Positions 1-7,288 are shown, counted from the stretch's first letter. The stretch is 25,859 nucleotides of DNA from Brachyspira sp. CAG:484 (GCA_000431315.1 HF989705.1:1897-27755); one strand, 5' to 3'. Notes: generated by a model not told the origin, from the letters alone. A program made the numbers and translations.

Positions 1-2
1 GA

Positions 3-24
3 GCACACCATAACAATAGTGTGC
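3..24. terminator. Hairpin at the window edge, possible terminator
   Basis: GCACAC (3-8) and GTGTGC (19-24) form a 6-bp stem with a 10-base loop. It lies 25 bases past the stop of the minus-strand glycosyltransferase. A short T-rich run (GGTTCTTTA) follows only on the plus strand, so it may terminate an upstream plus-strand gene outside the window. The window edge prevents a firm call. Confidence 0.3.
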
Positions 25-49
25 GGTTCTTTATATATGATAAGTGAGG

Positions 50-1612
50 TTATTCCGCGCTCTTACCTTGACTAATCATCTCTGAGATAAGGCTGTTTAG
101 TTTTGCAGGTGTAAAGTTTGTACAGGTATTCCATATAAGAGTATTTTTAGGTTCATTCAATGATGGTGCCGGATAGTCATTTATGCAGACCCCTTTCAAC
201 ATATTGGTAGAACCATCAACACAAGGTTTGTAATGCGAGCAGCAGCTGCAAATTCTCAGGATAAATCCATAGTCATCAAGTTTCATTTTTAATTCCTGCA
301 AAGCATCTATCATTCTTATATGGCTTGAGGTTGTGTATTTTTTATTTTTGAAGATAAATCTGACTTTGCACAAACCTTTTTCAGAAATAAATTCCAGTTT
401 ACAGTTTAAATCTGCTTTTCCGGTATTTACCACAACATCAACAACCATTTTTTCAGTACCTTGAGGAAGGTCTTCTGTTCCTCTTATTTTGTTTCTTATT
501 TTTCTCACCGGTGGAAGGTTATTTATTATGTGGCAGAAGGAGTATAACGGGTATAAACACAGGTAACCTATTTCTTTTATAGTAAGTTTTGCATTTATTA
601 AACTCAGGCAGAATGCAGCCGCAAGTATTATAAATGAAAGCAGAACAAATTTAAAATCAATAATAAACTGATAATAGAGAGAATGTTTTAATACTGCAAA
701 ATAAATGATTAAAACAAGCCATATGTTTGGATAAAGTAATGATAAGGCGTGTTCAGTGAATGTAAAATTTGTTGAAAATAATTCAGGAATACAGTTTTTG
801 AAAAGATTTAGCCTGTAAGAAAGTCTTGGCTTTCTAAAAATATAATTTGCAGAATCTACAACTGTTTGTATATTCGGATTATATGTACATTTGAATTTAA
901 TTTTTGATAACAGCAGGCTGTATTTTAACTCTGTATTAATATCTTTAAAATCAACATCGCCGATTTGTTTTACAATTTCCTGTTTTATTATAAACACACC
1001 GGAATCAGCCTGTGAAGCCAGTCCGAACAAAGAACGTGCTTTTCTGATAAAATTCATATGATATTTCTGGTAAGCAGCCTTAACCCTGTCAACCGGTCCA
1101 AGATTTTTCATATCAATAATTGTTTCGCCGGATATAACATGTGCCTTTGATAATGCGGCATTTACAGTTGTTAAAAAGTCCGGTGCAATACTTCTGTCGC
1201 CGTCAATAAATACATATGAATCAATTAAACCATCGTGTGAAAGCTGTTCAAGAAGTATAGAAATTGCCTGATCTTTTCCGATAGTTCCTACACCTTTTAC
1301 ATCGATAACATGTACAAAGCTGTCATTGACAAAGAGTTCCTGCGAGCCGTCTGAACAATTGTCCAGTATTGCAAATACTTTAAAATTGTTTATAGGATAA
1401 TCCTGCATTTTTAATTCTCTAACAAGATTTTCCAGAGTGCGTTTGTTGTTATGCGAATATATAACAACTGCAAGATTATCTTTCTCCTCATACTGTGAAT
1501 ATCTTTTTTCACGTTTAAAAGATGTATCATTCAGGTTTCTTAATGCCAGAGCCAAAAAATACAATGTGTAAGCTGCAACGAATAAATATAATATATCCAA
1601 AATTATTTCCAT
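50..1612 (-). CDS. Membrane-anchored family 2 glycosyltransferase with cysteine-rich C-terminal tail
   Basis: The 520-residue protein has a GT-A (family 2) fold. An N-terminal membrane segment (residues 1-25) is followed by a catalytic domain (about 45-260) with the nucleotide-sugar site DNCSDGS (84-90) and a clear DXD motif in FIDGDRS (DGD at 137-139). Hydrophobic segments follow at about 293-309, 320-340 and 343-362. The usual QxxRW acceptor-side motif is not obvious. From about 385 a soluble tail carries C455, C457, C458, C464, C476 and C497, arranged like a metal or iron-sulfur binding module and not usual in this family. The start ATG at 1612 is preceded by GGAGATGAAG. It probably transfers a sugar to a lipid or polysaccharide at the inner membrane; the substrate cannot be told from sequence. 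The gene stands alone in its orientation, after Ycf23. Confidence 0.85.
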   Translation of the reverse strand: MEIILDILYLFVAAYTLYFLALALRNLNDTSFKREKRYSQYEEKDNLAVVIYSHNNKRTLENLVRELKMQDYPINNFKVFAILDNCSDGSQELFVNDSFVHVIDVKGVGTIGKDQAISILLEQLSHDGLIDSYVFIDGDRSIAPDFLTTVNAALSKAHVISGETIIDMKNLGPVDRVKAAYQKYHMNFIRKARSLFGLASQADSGVFIIKQEIVKQIGDVDFKDINTELKYSLLLSKIKFKCTYNPNIQTVVDSANYIFRKPRLSYRLNLFKNCIPELFSTNFTFTEHALSLLYPNIWLVLIIYFAVLKHSLYYQFIIDFKFVLLSFIILAAAFCLSLINAKLTIKEIGYLCLYPLYSFCHIINNLPPVRKIRNKIRGTEDLPQGTEKMVVDVVVNTGKADLNCKLEFISEKGLCKVRFIFKNKKYTTSSHIRMIDALQELKMKLDDYGFILRICSCCSHYKPCVDGSTNMLKGVCINDYPAPSLNEPKNTLIWNTCTNFTPAKLNSLISEMISQGKSAE

Positions 1613-1696
1613 ACTTCATCTCCCTAATGATAACATTCTATTTAAAATGTAAAAAAAATGCTATTACATGTTAATATTTGTGTAGTTTTCGGCATT

Positions 1697-1731
1697 AAAA
1701 AAGCCTCTGTATTAAAACAGAGGCCTTTTTG
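1697..1731 (-). terminator. Bidirectional-looking rho-independent terminator after ycf23
   Basis: The stem GCCTCTGT (1703-1710) pairs exactly with ACAGAGGC (1717-1724) around a 6-base loop. A-rich and T-rich flanks give a U-tract on either strand. It lies just after the stop of the Ycf23 gene, and on the plus strand it would stop read-through toward it. Confidence 0.8.
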
Positions 1732-1749
1732 TAATTATATGAATTTCTC

Positions 1750-2505
1750 TTATACAAGAGCTGCAACTTTTTCTGCATTTCTTGAAGCAATTTCAACTAA
1801 TTGTTTTGCTGTAGCTATCATAGAGATTTCAGAGTTCATTTTATTAATACAAGAACCGCATCCAATAGCGCTAGCACCAGCTGCAAATGCAAACGGTGCA
1901 GTTGTCGGGTTGATGCCTGTAGCAGTCATAACAGGCATTTCAACGTTTCTTGAAAGCTCAATTGTATTAGAAAGTGTTAACTGTGCTCTTTCCATTAAAC
2001 CTCTAACACCGTTAGCCGGTTGTTCTGATGCAAAATGACCTTCTGTCTGGATTAAGTCAATACCCATAGCTTCAAGTTCTCTTGCAAGATCAATTTGTTC
2101 TGAAATAGAGATTTCTCCAGGGATAGTAACACTGAAAAATACTCTGCTGTCGATGATTTCAAGAGTTCTTTTTACAAGAGCAAGAACATCTTCTTTAGAG
2201 AAAGATGCGCCTTTTTTGTATAAAACATCAAAGTTTCCAAGTTCAATCGCATCAGCTCCAAGCTCAACTGCTCTTGCCAGTTCTTCAGGAACTACAGAAG
2301 ATACAAATAATGGTAATTCTGTCATATTTCTGATTTCTCTTACGATATTTTCATCAGCGCAAATATCAACAGCGCTTGCTCCTGCTTGTTCAGCAGCCAT
2401 AACTACTTTTTTTACATTTTCAATATCAAAATTGTCGATACCTGCAATAATTTTTACAGCTCTTTTTTCAGCCAGGTCTTGTTTAAATGATTCAATTCTG
2501 CTCAT
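1750..2505 (-). CDS. ycf23: Ycf23/DUF561 family protein
   Basis: This 251-residue protein matches the Ycf23/DUF561 family along its whole length. It shows the VIKIIAGIDNF-like opening at residues 17-26 (KIIAGIDNF), repeated TIM-barrel strand patterns such as GADAIELGNFD, the QTEGHFAS segment, and a glycine-rich phosphate-site-like end (AAGASAIGCGSCINK). The family is known mainly from cyanobacteria and red-algal or glaucophyte plastids, where a role in nitrogen-related regulation has been proposed; the biochemical function is unsettled. The start ATG at 2505 has a good AAGGAG ribosome site upstream. A strong terminator follows at 1697-1731, so it appears monocistronic. It is the best taxonomic marker in the window and points to the cyanobacterial lineage. 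Confidence 0.87.
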   Translation of the reverse strand: MSRIESFKQDLAEKRAVKIIAGIDNFDIENVKKVVMAAEQAGASAVDICADENIVREIRNMTELPLFVSSVVPEELARAVELGADAIELGNFDVLYKKGASFSKEDVLALVKRTLEIIDSRVFFSVTIPGEISISEQIDLARELEAMGIDLIQTEGHFASEQPANGVRGLMERAQLTLSNTIELSRNVEMPVMTATGINPTTAPFAFAAGASAIGCGSCINKMNSEISMIATAKQLVEIASRNAEKVAALV

Positions 2506-2666
2506 TTTTTTCTCCTTTTATAATGTGGTTTACTATTATCTTTTTTATTTTTCCTGAATTATACATTAAAATTTTAATAATATCAATAACTAACCGTGAT
2601 TTTTTTTTGAGAGCAAGTGACAAGCGCACCAAACCTGAAATAATAATATTAACGAGGTGAAGAACT

Positions 2667-3347
2667 ATGAAAGTAAAAGAGTTTGTAATAGCGTTAATGA
2701 TTGCGGGAGTAGGTATTTTCCAGCAGCCTTGTGCCCTGGCAGTTAATTATGCCAACGATGAACAGATAAATATTAGTGTATACGAAAAGATTAACCCTGC
2801 TATTGTTGCTATTGAGGCTCAATTAGATGACGGTGTTTCTGCCGGTACAGGCTGCATTGTAACTTCTGACGGTGTTATACTTACGGGTTCGCATGTGGTT
2901 GACGGATGCAGGAATGTGGAAGTAACAATGTATAACGGGCAGACATATAGTGCCAAAGTAATTTCTAAAATGGGGAAAAACAAAGATCTTGCACTCTTGA
3001 AAATTGAGCCTAAAACCGCATTAAAAACAGTAAAATTTGGTGATTCAGAGAATATTAAAGTAGGGCAGCGAGTCCTTGCAATCGGCAACCCTTTTGGCTT
3101 TGCCGGAACTTTAACTCAGGGCATAATTTCCAGAATTGACTATACAAAAAATAAAATCCAAACAGATGCAGCGATTAACCCGGGATGTTCCGGAGGTCCA
3201 CTCTTAAATTCTGCCGGAGAAGTCATAGGTATTAACCAATCTATCTATAATCCGGATAATAATATCTCAAATATAGGCATTGGTTTTGCCATTCCAATCA
3301 ATGATGCCAAGAAATTTATCCAGCTTAGCAGGCTTAGTAAAGGCTAA
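2667..3347 (+). CDS. Secreted HtrA/DegP-like trypsin-fold serine protease, no PDZ domain
   Basis: The 226-residue protein has a signal peptide (about 1-25, cleavage near CALA|VN) and a single trypsin-like domain of the HtrA type. The triad is visible as H76 (TGSHVVDG), D107 (KNKDLALLKI) and S175 (GCSGGPL). HtrA-like GNPFGF and GIGFAIP motifs are also present. DegP, DegQ and DegS carry one or two PDZ domains after the protease; this protein ends right after the GFAIP segment, so any regulation or trimerisation by PDZ is missing. C174 stands where family members normally have N or D before the catalytic serine, and C63 and C81 bracket the catalytic histidine. It probably cleaves misfolded proteins in the periplasm. 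The ribosome site GAGGTGAAG precedes ATG 2667. Confidence 0.88.
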   Translation: MKVKEFVIALMIAGVGIFQQPCALAVNYANDEQINISVYEKINPAIVAIEAQLDDGVSAGTGCIVTSDGVILTGSHVVDGCRNVEVTMYNGQTYSAKVISKMGKNKDLALLKIEPKTALKTVKFGDSENIKVGQRVLAIGNPFGFAGTLTQGIISRIDYTKNKIQTDAAINPGCSGGPLLNSAGEVIGINQSIYNPDNNISNIGIGFAIPINDAKKFIQLSRLSKG

Positions 3348-3513
3348 TTTTATTAACTTTTGTAAAGTTGGATTTAAATTGCCTGCTTTGTAGTAATAGC
3401 TTGATATTCTGCTATTTTACCAGAAATATGTCATGAAATTTCTGATATAAAAAATACTTTATATTGATATATGAAATATATAAATGTGAAGTATAAAGCA
3501 AAGGAGTAATTTT
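3348..3513. other. Intergenic region with an inverted repeat
   Basis: This AT-rich 166-bp stretch separates the protease from the HDT-repeat gene. It holds an inverted repeat CAGAAAT (3421-3427) and ATTTCTG (3438-3444) with a 10-base spacer, and a weak AACTTT/AAAGTT hairpin near 3355-3369 after the protease stop. The AAAGGAG ribosome site of the next gene lies at about 3500-3506. No small gene is evident. Confidence 0.35.
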
Positions 3514-5121
3514 ATGACAGTAGACAAAACTGGAAAAGTCCAAGCAGCTCAAGTGGATGTGCAACAAAAGACAAAGAAAGCAGAGGAAAAACCTAAAAAA
3601 GTAGAAGTAGATATGACCGGCGGTGTAAAACCCCAGTCACAAAATCCTTTGGATTTTATTGATTCATTAACAGGTAAAAAGAAATCGCAATACTCGCCAG
3701 AAATGCAGTCTATTCTGGATAAAGCTCAAAAAGCAGCAGAAGAAGAACGAGCCAAAATGGCTAAAATGACACCACAAGAACGTGCTGAATATGAGAAAAA
3801 ACAGGATGCTGAATTAATGGCAACTATGAAAAGATTAGATGCCCAGAATAAGCGTGATAATTCAGCTCTTGGAAAATGGATTCAAGGCTGGAAAGATGAT
3901 TTTGCCCCTGTAGCTGATGCAAAAGGTGTTGCCGGTAAAGCCGGAGCCATTGCAGATGCTGTCGTTGGCAGAACCCGCAGAGGGTTTGCTTCTATGGATG
4001 CTGTAATCGGGCTGCCTCAGGGTACAACCGAAAAAGTATGGGCAGGCGCAGCTGCAGTTGCTACCGGTGCATATGTTGCAGAAGCATTAGGCGGTACTGC
4101 CGGGTTAGCTGCTACTGCAAAAACAGTACTGTCTAGTCCGGGAACAAAAGCTTTAGCTGCTGTTGGAACAGTTGCTTCACCAATGGCTATGACAAGCTGT
4201 ACTGACGATATACTTGATGAAACTCATAATTATGAAATTGAACTACCTAGAGATACAATAACCGAATACAAAGAGATTACTCTTCCTCCGGAAACAATTA
4301 CAGTAGTTAAACACGATACTATAAAAGAACCTGTTATGGTTCATGATACAACTTACATTGATAAAATTATTCACGATACAACATATGTGGATAAAGTTGT
4401 CCATGATACAGTTACAATAAAAGTTCCTGAAATTCATACCGATACAATAAAAGTTCCTGAAATTCATACCGATACATTATACTTACCTGGAGAGGTCGTT
4501 CATGATACTATAAAAGTTGAAGTTCCAGGACCTGTTGTTACAGTACCGGAAGAATGGGAATCTCCTATTCCAGATAAGCAGAAAGAAATCTTGGATGAAT
4601 TAGGCGTTTCTGTTGATAAAAATGGTAAATTTGTTCTATCTACAAATTACTATGATGAATACAACTATACACTGAATATGAAAAATATCAACGGCGGTAA
4701 GTCATCAAGAGATGGTTCAATGATTGTTTATGATGAAATTAAAACCGAATGGGGCGATAATGGTCTTAAGTTAGGTCAAAATGAAGCTTTCAGAAGATAC
4801 CAGTATACTCTTTCTAATGATGGTCAAAACCTGACAATCAGACAGTTTAAGCCTCGTAATAATCCGAGTGTATCTAATGAAAGCGGTACTCCAAACTGGA
4901 ATGTATTTAAAAATCAACTTAAAGATGATACCCAATGGGTTGATGCCGGAGTTATTACACTTTCAAGTGAAAACGGTTCGGTAAGAATTACCGGAACAAG
5001 CGTTGACACTGATGGAGAATTAAGTCCTGGCGATATTGAAAACAGTGTTATGTACACTAACCCATATCAGGGTCAATGGAGATTGTCAGATTGGAAAGTT
5101 AGAACCGGAGATGCTCAATAA
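3514..5121 (+). CDS. Unknown protein with Ala/Gly hydrophobic core, internal lipobox-like motif and HDT repeats
   Basis: I do not recognise a family for this 535-residue protein. Residues 1-130 are charged and lysine/glutamate rich with coiled-coil character (about 60-112). Residues 174-228 are Ala/Gly-rich and hydrophobic and end in MAMTSCTDD (C229), which resembles the lipobox and acidic sorting residues of Bacteroidota lipoproteins but lies far from the N-terminus. Residues 245-335 are a repeat array (HDTI, VHDTTYIDK, IHDTTYVDK, VHDTV, TIKVPEIHTD twice, VVHDT) that would form an extended stalk. Residues 350-535 look like a globular beta-rich domain with many Trp, Tyr and Asn. It probably sits at the membrane or surface with a stalk presenting the C-terminal domain. 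The start ATG has AAAGGAG upstream, and a strong terminator follows. Confidence 0.8.
   Translation: MTVDKTGKVQAAQVDVQQKTKKAEEKPKKVEVDMTGGVKPQSQNPLDFIDSLTGKKKSQYSPEMQSILDKAQKAAEEERAKMAKMTPQERAEYEKKQDAELMATMKRLDAQNKRDNSALGKWIQGWKDDFAPVADAKGVAGKAGAIADAVVGRTRRGFASMDAVIGLPQGTTEKVWAGAAAVATGAYVAEALGGTAGLAATAKTVLSSPGTKALAAVGTVASPMAMTSCTDDILDETHNYEIELPRDTITEYKEITLPPETITVVKHDTIKEPVMVHDTTYIDKIIHDTTYVDKVVHDTVTIKVPEIHTDTIKVPEIHTDTLYLPGEVVHDTIKVEVPGPVVTVPEEWESPIPDKQKEILDELGVSVDKNGKFVLSTNYYDEYNYTLNMKNINGGKSSRDGSMIVYDEIKTEWGDNGLKLGQNEAFRRYQYTLSNDGQNLTIRQFKPRNNPSVSNESGTPNWNVFKNQLKDDTQWVDAGVITLSSENGSVRITGTSVDTDGELSPGDIENSVMYTNPYQGQWRLSDWKVRTGDAQ
4414..4473 (+). repeat. Two exact 30-bp tandem copies inside the HDT-repeat gene
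   Basis: Positions 4414-4443 and 4444-4473 are identical 30-bp units, each coding TIKVPEIHTD. The surrounding array (about 4300-4520) holds further diverged HDT units. Perfect identity at DNA level suggests a recent duplication and possible length variation between strains. Confidence 0.9.
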
Positions 5122-5144
5122 TAAAATTACTTCACATATATATC

Positions 5145-5173
5145 AAGCAGGTCTAAACAGACCTGCTTTTTTT
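5145..5173 (+). terminator. Rho-independent terminator
   Basis: A perfect 10-bp stem AAGCAGGTCT (5145-5154) / AGACCTGCTT (5159-5168) with loop AAAC is followed by a run of T to 5173. It ends the HDT-repeat gene and separates it from ilvE. Confidence 0.93.
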
Positions 5174-5210
5174 AATATAAATTAACTTTAAGGAATATTT
5201 GGCGATTTCG

Positions 5211-5219
5211 TGGTATAGT
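5211..5219 (+). promoter_or_regulatory. Candidate extended -10 promoter of ilvE
   Basis: TGGTATAGT at 5211-5219 fits an extended -10 (TGn followed by TATAGT). No convincing -35 is seen. It sits after the terminator and about 26 bases before the chosen ilvE start, which would give a short leader. Confidence 0.45.
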
Positions 5220-5232
5220 TAATGTATTGAAT

Positions 5233-5239
5233 AAGGAGG
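5233..5239 (+). promoter_or_regulatory. Ribosome binding site that fixes the ilvE start
   Basis: AAGGAGG lies 5 bases before ATG 5245. An upstream in-frame TTG at 5227 would place this site inside the coding region, so the ATG is the better start. Confidence 0.85.
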
Positions 5240-5244
5240 TTAGT

Positions 5245-6159
5245 ATGTCAGAGTTTTATTATATGAATGGCAAATACGTTGAAGCAGAAAAAGCATTTAT
5301 TCCTGTAAGAACACACGCTTTCTTATACGGTACTGCTGTTTTTGAAGGTATCAGAGCTTACTGGAATGAAGAAGAGAAACAGTTATATGCCTTCAGAGTT
5401 CCTGAACACTACGAAAGACTTCAAAGAAGTGCAAAAATTATGTGCATGGATAGTCCTCATACTGTAGAAGAATATTGTGATATTACTATTAAATTGTTAA
5501 ATAAAAATAATTACAAACAAGATGCTTATATGCGTCCTACGCTTTATAAATCAGCACAGAAGGTAGGTCCTGGTTTGTATGATAATGAAGATTCTTTCCT
5601 GATTATTACAAATAAAATGGGAGATTATATTGACACATCAAAAGGCTTGAAGGTTTGCGTATCAAGCTGGAGAAGAAATAGTGATAATGCTATTCCTCCG
5701 CGTGCAAAAGTTGCAGGTTCTTATGCTAATGCTGCATTGATTAAAACCGATGCACATAATGCAGGTTTTGATGATGCGGTTGTGTTGGATGAAGACGGAC
5801 AGGTTACAGAAGGTTCTGCAATGAATCTGTTCCTTGTTCAAAACGATAAGCTTATTACTACTACAAAGACTGATAATATTCTTGTTGGTGTGACAAGAAA
5901 TACCGTTATTGAAATTGCCAGAGATGTTCTCGGTATAGAAACCGAAGAAAGAGCCATTGACAGGACAGAACTTTATATTTCTGATGAAGCTTTCTATTGC
6001 GGAACAGGTGCTCAAATCAGCCCTATCACAAGCGTTGATAACAGAAAACTCGGTGATGGAAATGTCGGACCGATTTCTAAAGAACTTCAAAAGCTTTACT
6101 TCGATATTGTTAAGGGTAAAGTTCCTAAATATAAACACTGGTGTATGCCTGTTTACTAA
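5245..6159 (+). CDS. ilvE: Branched-chain amino acid aminotransferase
   Basis: This 304-residue fold-type IV PLP enzyme catalyses the last, reversible transamination step in synthesis of Leu, Ile and Val, using glutamate. The PLP lysine is K155 in RAKVAGSY, followed by the family signature around TEGSAMNLF (E189 binds the PLP ring nitrogen). The N-terminal AVFEGIRAYW segment and the phosphate-binding GVTRNTV segment are present. Length matches the usual 300-310 residues. The start is set by AAGGAGG 5 bases before ATG 5245. The gene is flanked by hairpins on both sides, so it is probably transcribed alone in the cytoplasmic amino-acid pathway. D-amino acid aminotransferase and aminodeoxychorismate lyase are related folds, but length and motifs favour IlvE. 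Confidence 0.93.
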   Translation: MSEFYYMNGKYVEAEKAFIPVRTHAFLYGTAVFEGIRAYWNEEEKQLYAFRVPEHYERLQRSAKIMCMDSPHTVEEYCDITIKLLNKNNYKQDAYMRPTLYKSAQKVGPGLYDNEDSFLIITNKMGDYIDTSKGLKVCVSSWRRNSDNAIPPRAKVAGSYANAALIKTDAHNAGFDDAVVLDEDGQVTEGSAMNLFLVQNDKLITTTKTDNILVGVTRNTVIEIARDVLGIETEERAIDRTELYISDEAFYCGTGAQISPITSVDNRKLGDGNVGPISKELQKLYFDIVKGKVPKYKHWCMPVY

Positions 6160-6167
6160 TATGTTTC

Positions 6168-6196
6168 GCACCCTCAATTATTTGAGGGTGCTTGCT
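6168..6196 (+). terminator. Hairpin after ilvE, likely terminator
   Basis: GCACCCTCAA (6168-6177) pairs perfectly with TTGAGGGTGC (6182-6191) around TTAT. The following TTGCTTAAATT is only a weak U-tract, so termination may be partial and allow some read-through into mlaE. Confidence 0.65.
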
Positions 6197-6202
6197 TAAA
6201 TT

Positions 6203-6207
6203 AGAGG
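6203..6207 (+). promoter_or_regulatory. Ribosome binding site for a TTG start of mlaE
   Basis: AGAGG at 6203-6207 directly abuts the first in-frame TTG (6208), which is too close. It is 9 bases from the next in-frame TTG (6217), so 6217 is preferred. Confidence 0.55.
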
Positions 6208-6216
6208 TTGTTAAAT

Positions 6217-6951
6217 TTGATAAAATTTTTAGGATTATGTGTCCAAAATCTAATAAAAAGTCTTAAATACCTGTTTAGCGGTCAGGTAAGATTTTCATCT
6301 GTAATTTCACAGGCAGCATCAATCAGCTATGATTCACTTCCTATATCACTTATTATAGCTTTTATTGCGGCAGCCGTAATTACAATCCAGGTTGCAAAAC
6401 AGTTTCTGATGTCCGGTGCTGAAGCTTATATTGGCGGAACTATTACAATTGTTATGATAAGAGAGATTGCTCCGGGCTTTGTTGCTCTTGCAATAGGTGC
6501 AAGGGCCGGGACTGCTATTTCGGCTGAAATTGCCAATATGCAGGTGACTTCTCAGGTGGATGCCATAAAGACTTTAAAAGTCGATCCGGTAGGATATTAT
6601 TTCACTCCGCGTCTTATTGCTGCTGCGCTGACAGTTCCAATGGTGGTTCTTCTGGCTGAGTTTGTCGGTATTGCCGGAGGAATGCTTGTTGCAAATCTTA
6701 CAATTAATCTTCATCCGGAAAGATACTGGTATTCTGTCTGGGCATGGCTTGCGACAAAAGATATTTATATAAGCCTTTTAAAAGCAGCGGTGTTCGGGAT
6801 GCTTATTGCTCTTGTCTGTGCAACTCAGGGGTATGAAACAAAAGGCGGAGCAAAAGAGGTTGGTACTTCTACAACTCAGGCTGCTATCCTTTCAACTGTT
6901 TATATGCTTTTTGCAGATTTTATTATTAATCTGATTTTCTATATTGCCTGA
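6217..6951 (+). CDS. mlaE: MlaE-type ABC transporter permease for phospholipid transport
   Basis: This 244-residue MlaE/YrbE (DUF140) permease has about five hydrophobic segments. It carries the conserved region with GGTITIVMIREIAPGF and GARAGTAISAEIANM, followed by the MQVTSQVDAIKTLKVDP segment, and ends in a hydrophobic helix. In the Mla system it forms the inner-membrane core of an ABC importer that moves phospholipids between the outer and inner membranes; the plastid relative is TGD1. The partners MlaF (ATPase) and MlaD (MCE protein) are not in this window, so the complex must be encoded elsewhere. The start is a TTG. Convergent with the XRE gene; the two stops are 6 bp apart. Confidence 0.9.
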   Translation: MIKFLGLCVQNLIKSLKYLFSGQVRFSSVISQAASISYDSLPISLIIAFIAAAVITIQVAKQFLMSGAEAYIGGTITIVMIREIAPGFVALAIGARAGTAISAEIANMQVTSQVDAIKTLKVDPVGYYFTPRLIAAALTVPMVVLLAEFVGIAGGMLVANLTINLHPERYWYSVWAWLATKDIYISLLKAAVFGMLIALVCATQGYETKGGAKEVGTSTTQAAILSTVYMLFADFIINLIFYIA

Positions 6952-6957
6952 AGTTAA

Positions 6958-7236
6958 TCAGTTTTCATCTATGATTGTCCAGTTGTCGGGCAATTCTTCA
7001 TAAACCATCTGCAAAAGAGTTTCAGGTTTTATGTAAAATGCTTCTGCTATTTTGCAGAATGTTGTTAACTGTGGATCAAGCTTTCCGGCTTCAGATAGAA
7101 GCAGCGTTGTTTTTGACATATTTATCTCATATGCAATGGAACGGGCAGAACGCTTACTTTTTGCATGCAGTTTTGTTATTACCCTGCCAAGAGCCTGCAT
7201 AAATTCTTTCTTTTTATCCGGTTGAAAAGCTTGCAT
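6958..7236 (-). CDS. Small XRE/Cro-CI type helix-turn-helix regulator
   Basis: The 92-residue protein is essentially one XRE-type DNA-binding domain. Helix-turn-helix residues run at about 31-52 (SARSIAYEINMSKTTLLLSE), followed by the typical LTTFCKIAEAFYIKPETLL helix pair. There is no separate sensor domain, so it is probably a dimeric repressor controlled by its own level or by a partner. It is divergent from the prepilin-like gene; a perfect 26-bp palindrome lies between them and overlaps a good candidate promoter for this gene. Autoregulation and control of the neighbour are the simplest reading. No clear Shine-Dalgarno precedes ATG 7236; an internal Met13 is a possible alternative start. 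Confidence 0.82.
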   Translation of the reverse strand: MQAFQPDKKKEFMQALGRVITKLHAKSKRSARSIAYEINMSKTTLLLSEAGKLDPQLTTFCKIAEAFYIKPETLLQMVYEELPDNWTIIDEN

Positions 7237-7254
7237 ATTTTCATGATATAAGTT

Positions 7255-7284
7255 ATTATGTACATGTGGACATAATTATGTCCA
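7255..7284 (-). promoter_or_regulatory. Candidate promoter of the XRE gene
   Basis: On the minus strand TGGACA (7284-7279) and CATAAT (7260-7255) are 18 bases apart, each matching the sigma70 hexamers in 5 of 6 positions. Transcription would start about 12 bases before the ATG. The -35 and most of the spacer lie within the palindrome. Confidence 0.5.
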
Positions 7285-7288
7285 CATG
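7263..7288. promoter_or_regulatory. Perfect 26-bp palindrome, probable operator
   Basis: The half site CATGTGGACATAA (7263-7275) is followed directly by its exact reverse complement (7276-7288). It lies in the 68-bp gap between the divergent XRE and prepilin-like genes, the expected place for a dimeric repressor to control both. There is no loop, so it is better explained as a protein site than as an RNA hairpin. Confidence 0.7.

Noticed and set aside
4230..4530. Repeats in the HDT gene considered as a CRISPR-like array.
   Set aside because: The repeats are in frame, diverge at DNA level and have no unique spacers; they encode protein repeats.
5957..6199. An 80-codon frame overlapping the end of ilvE.
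   Set aside because: It runs within ilvE in another frame and continues through the downstream hairpin, with no ribosome site of its own.
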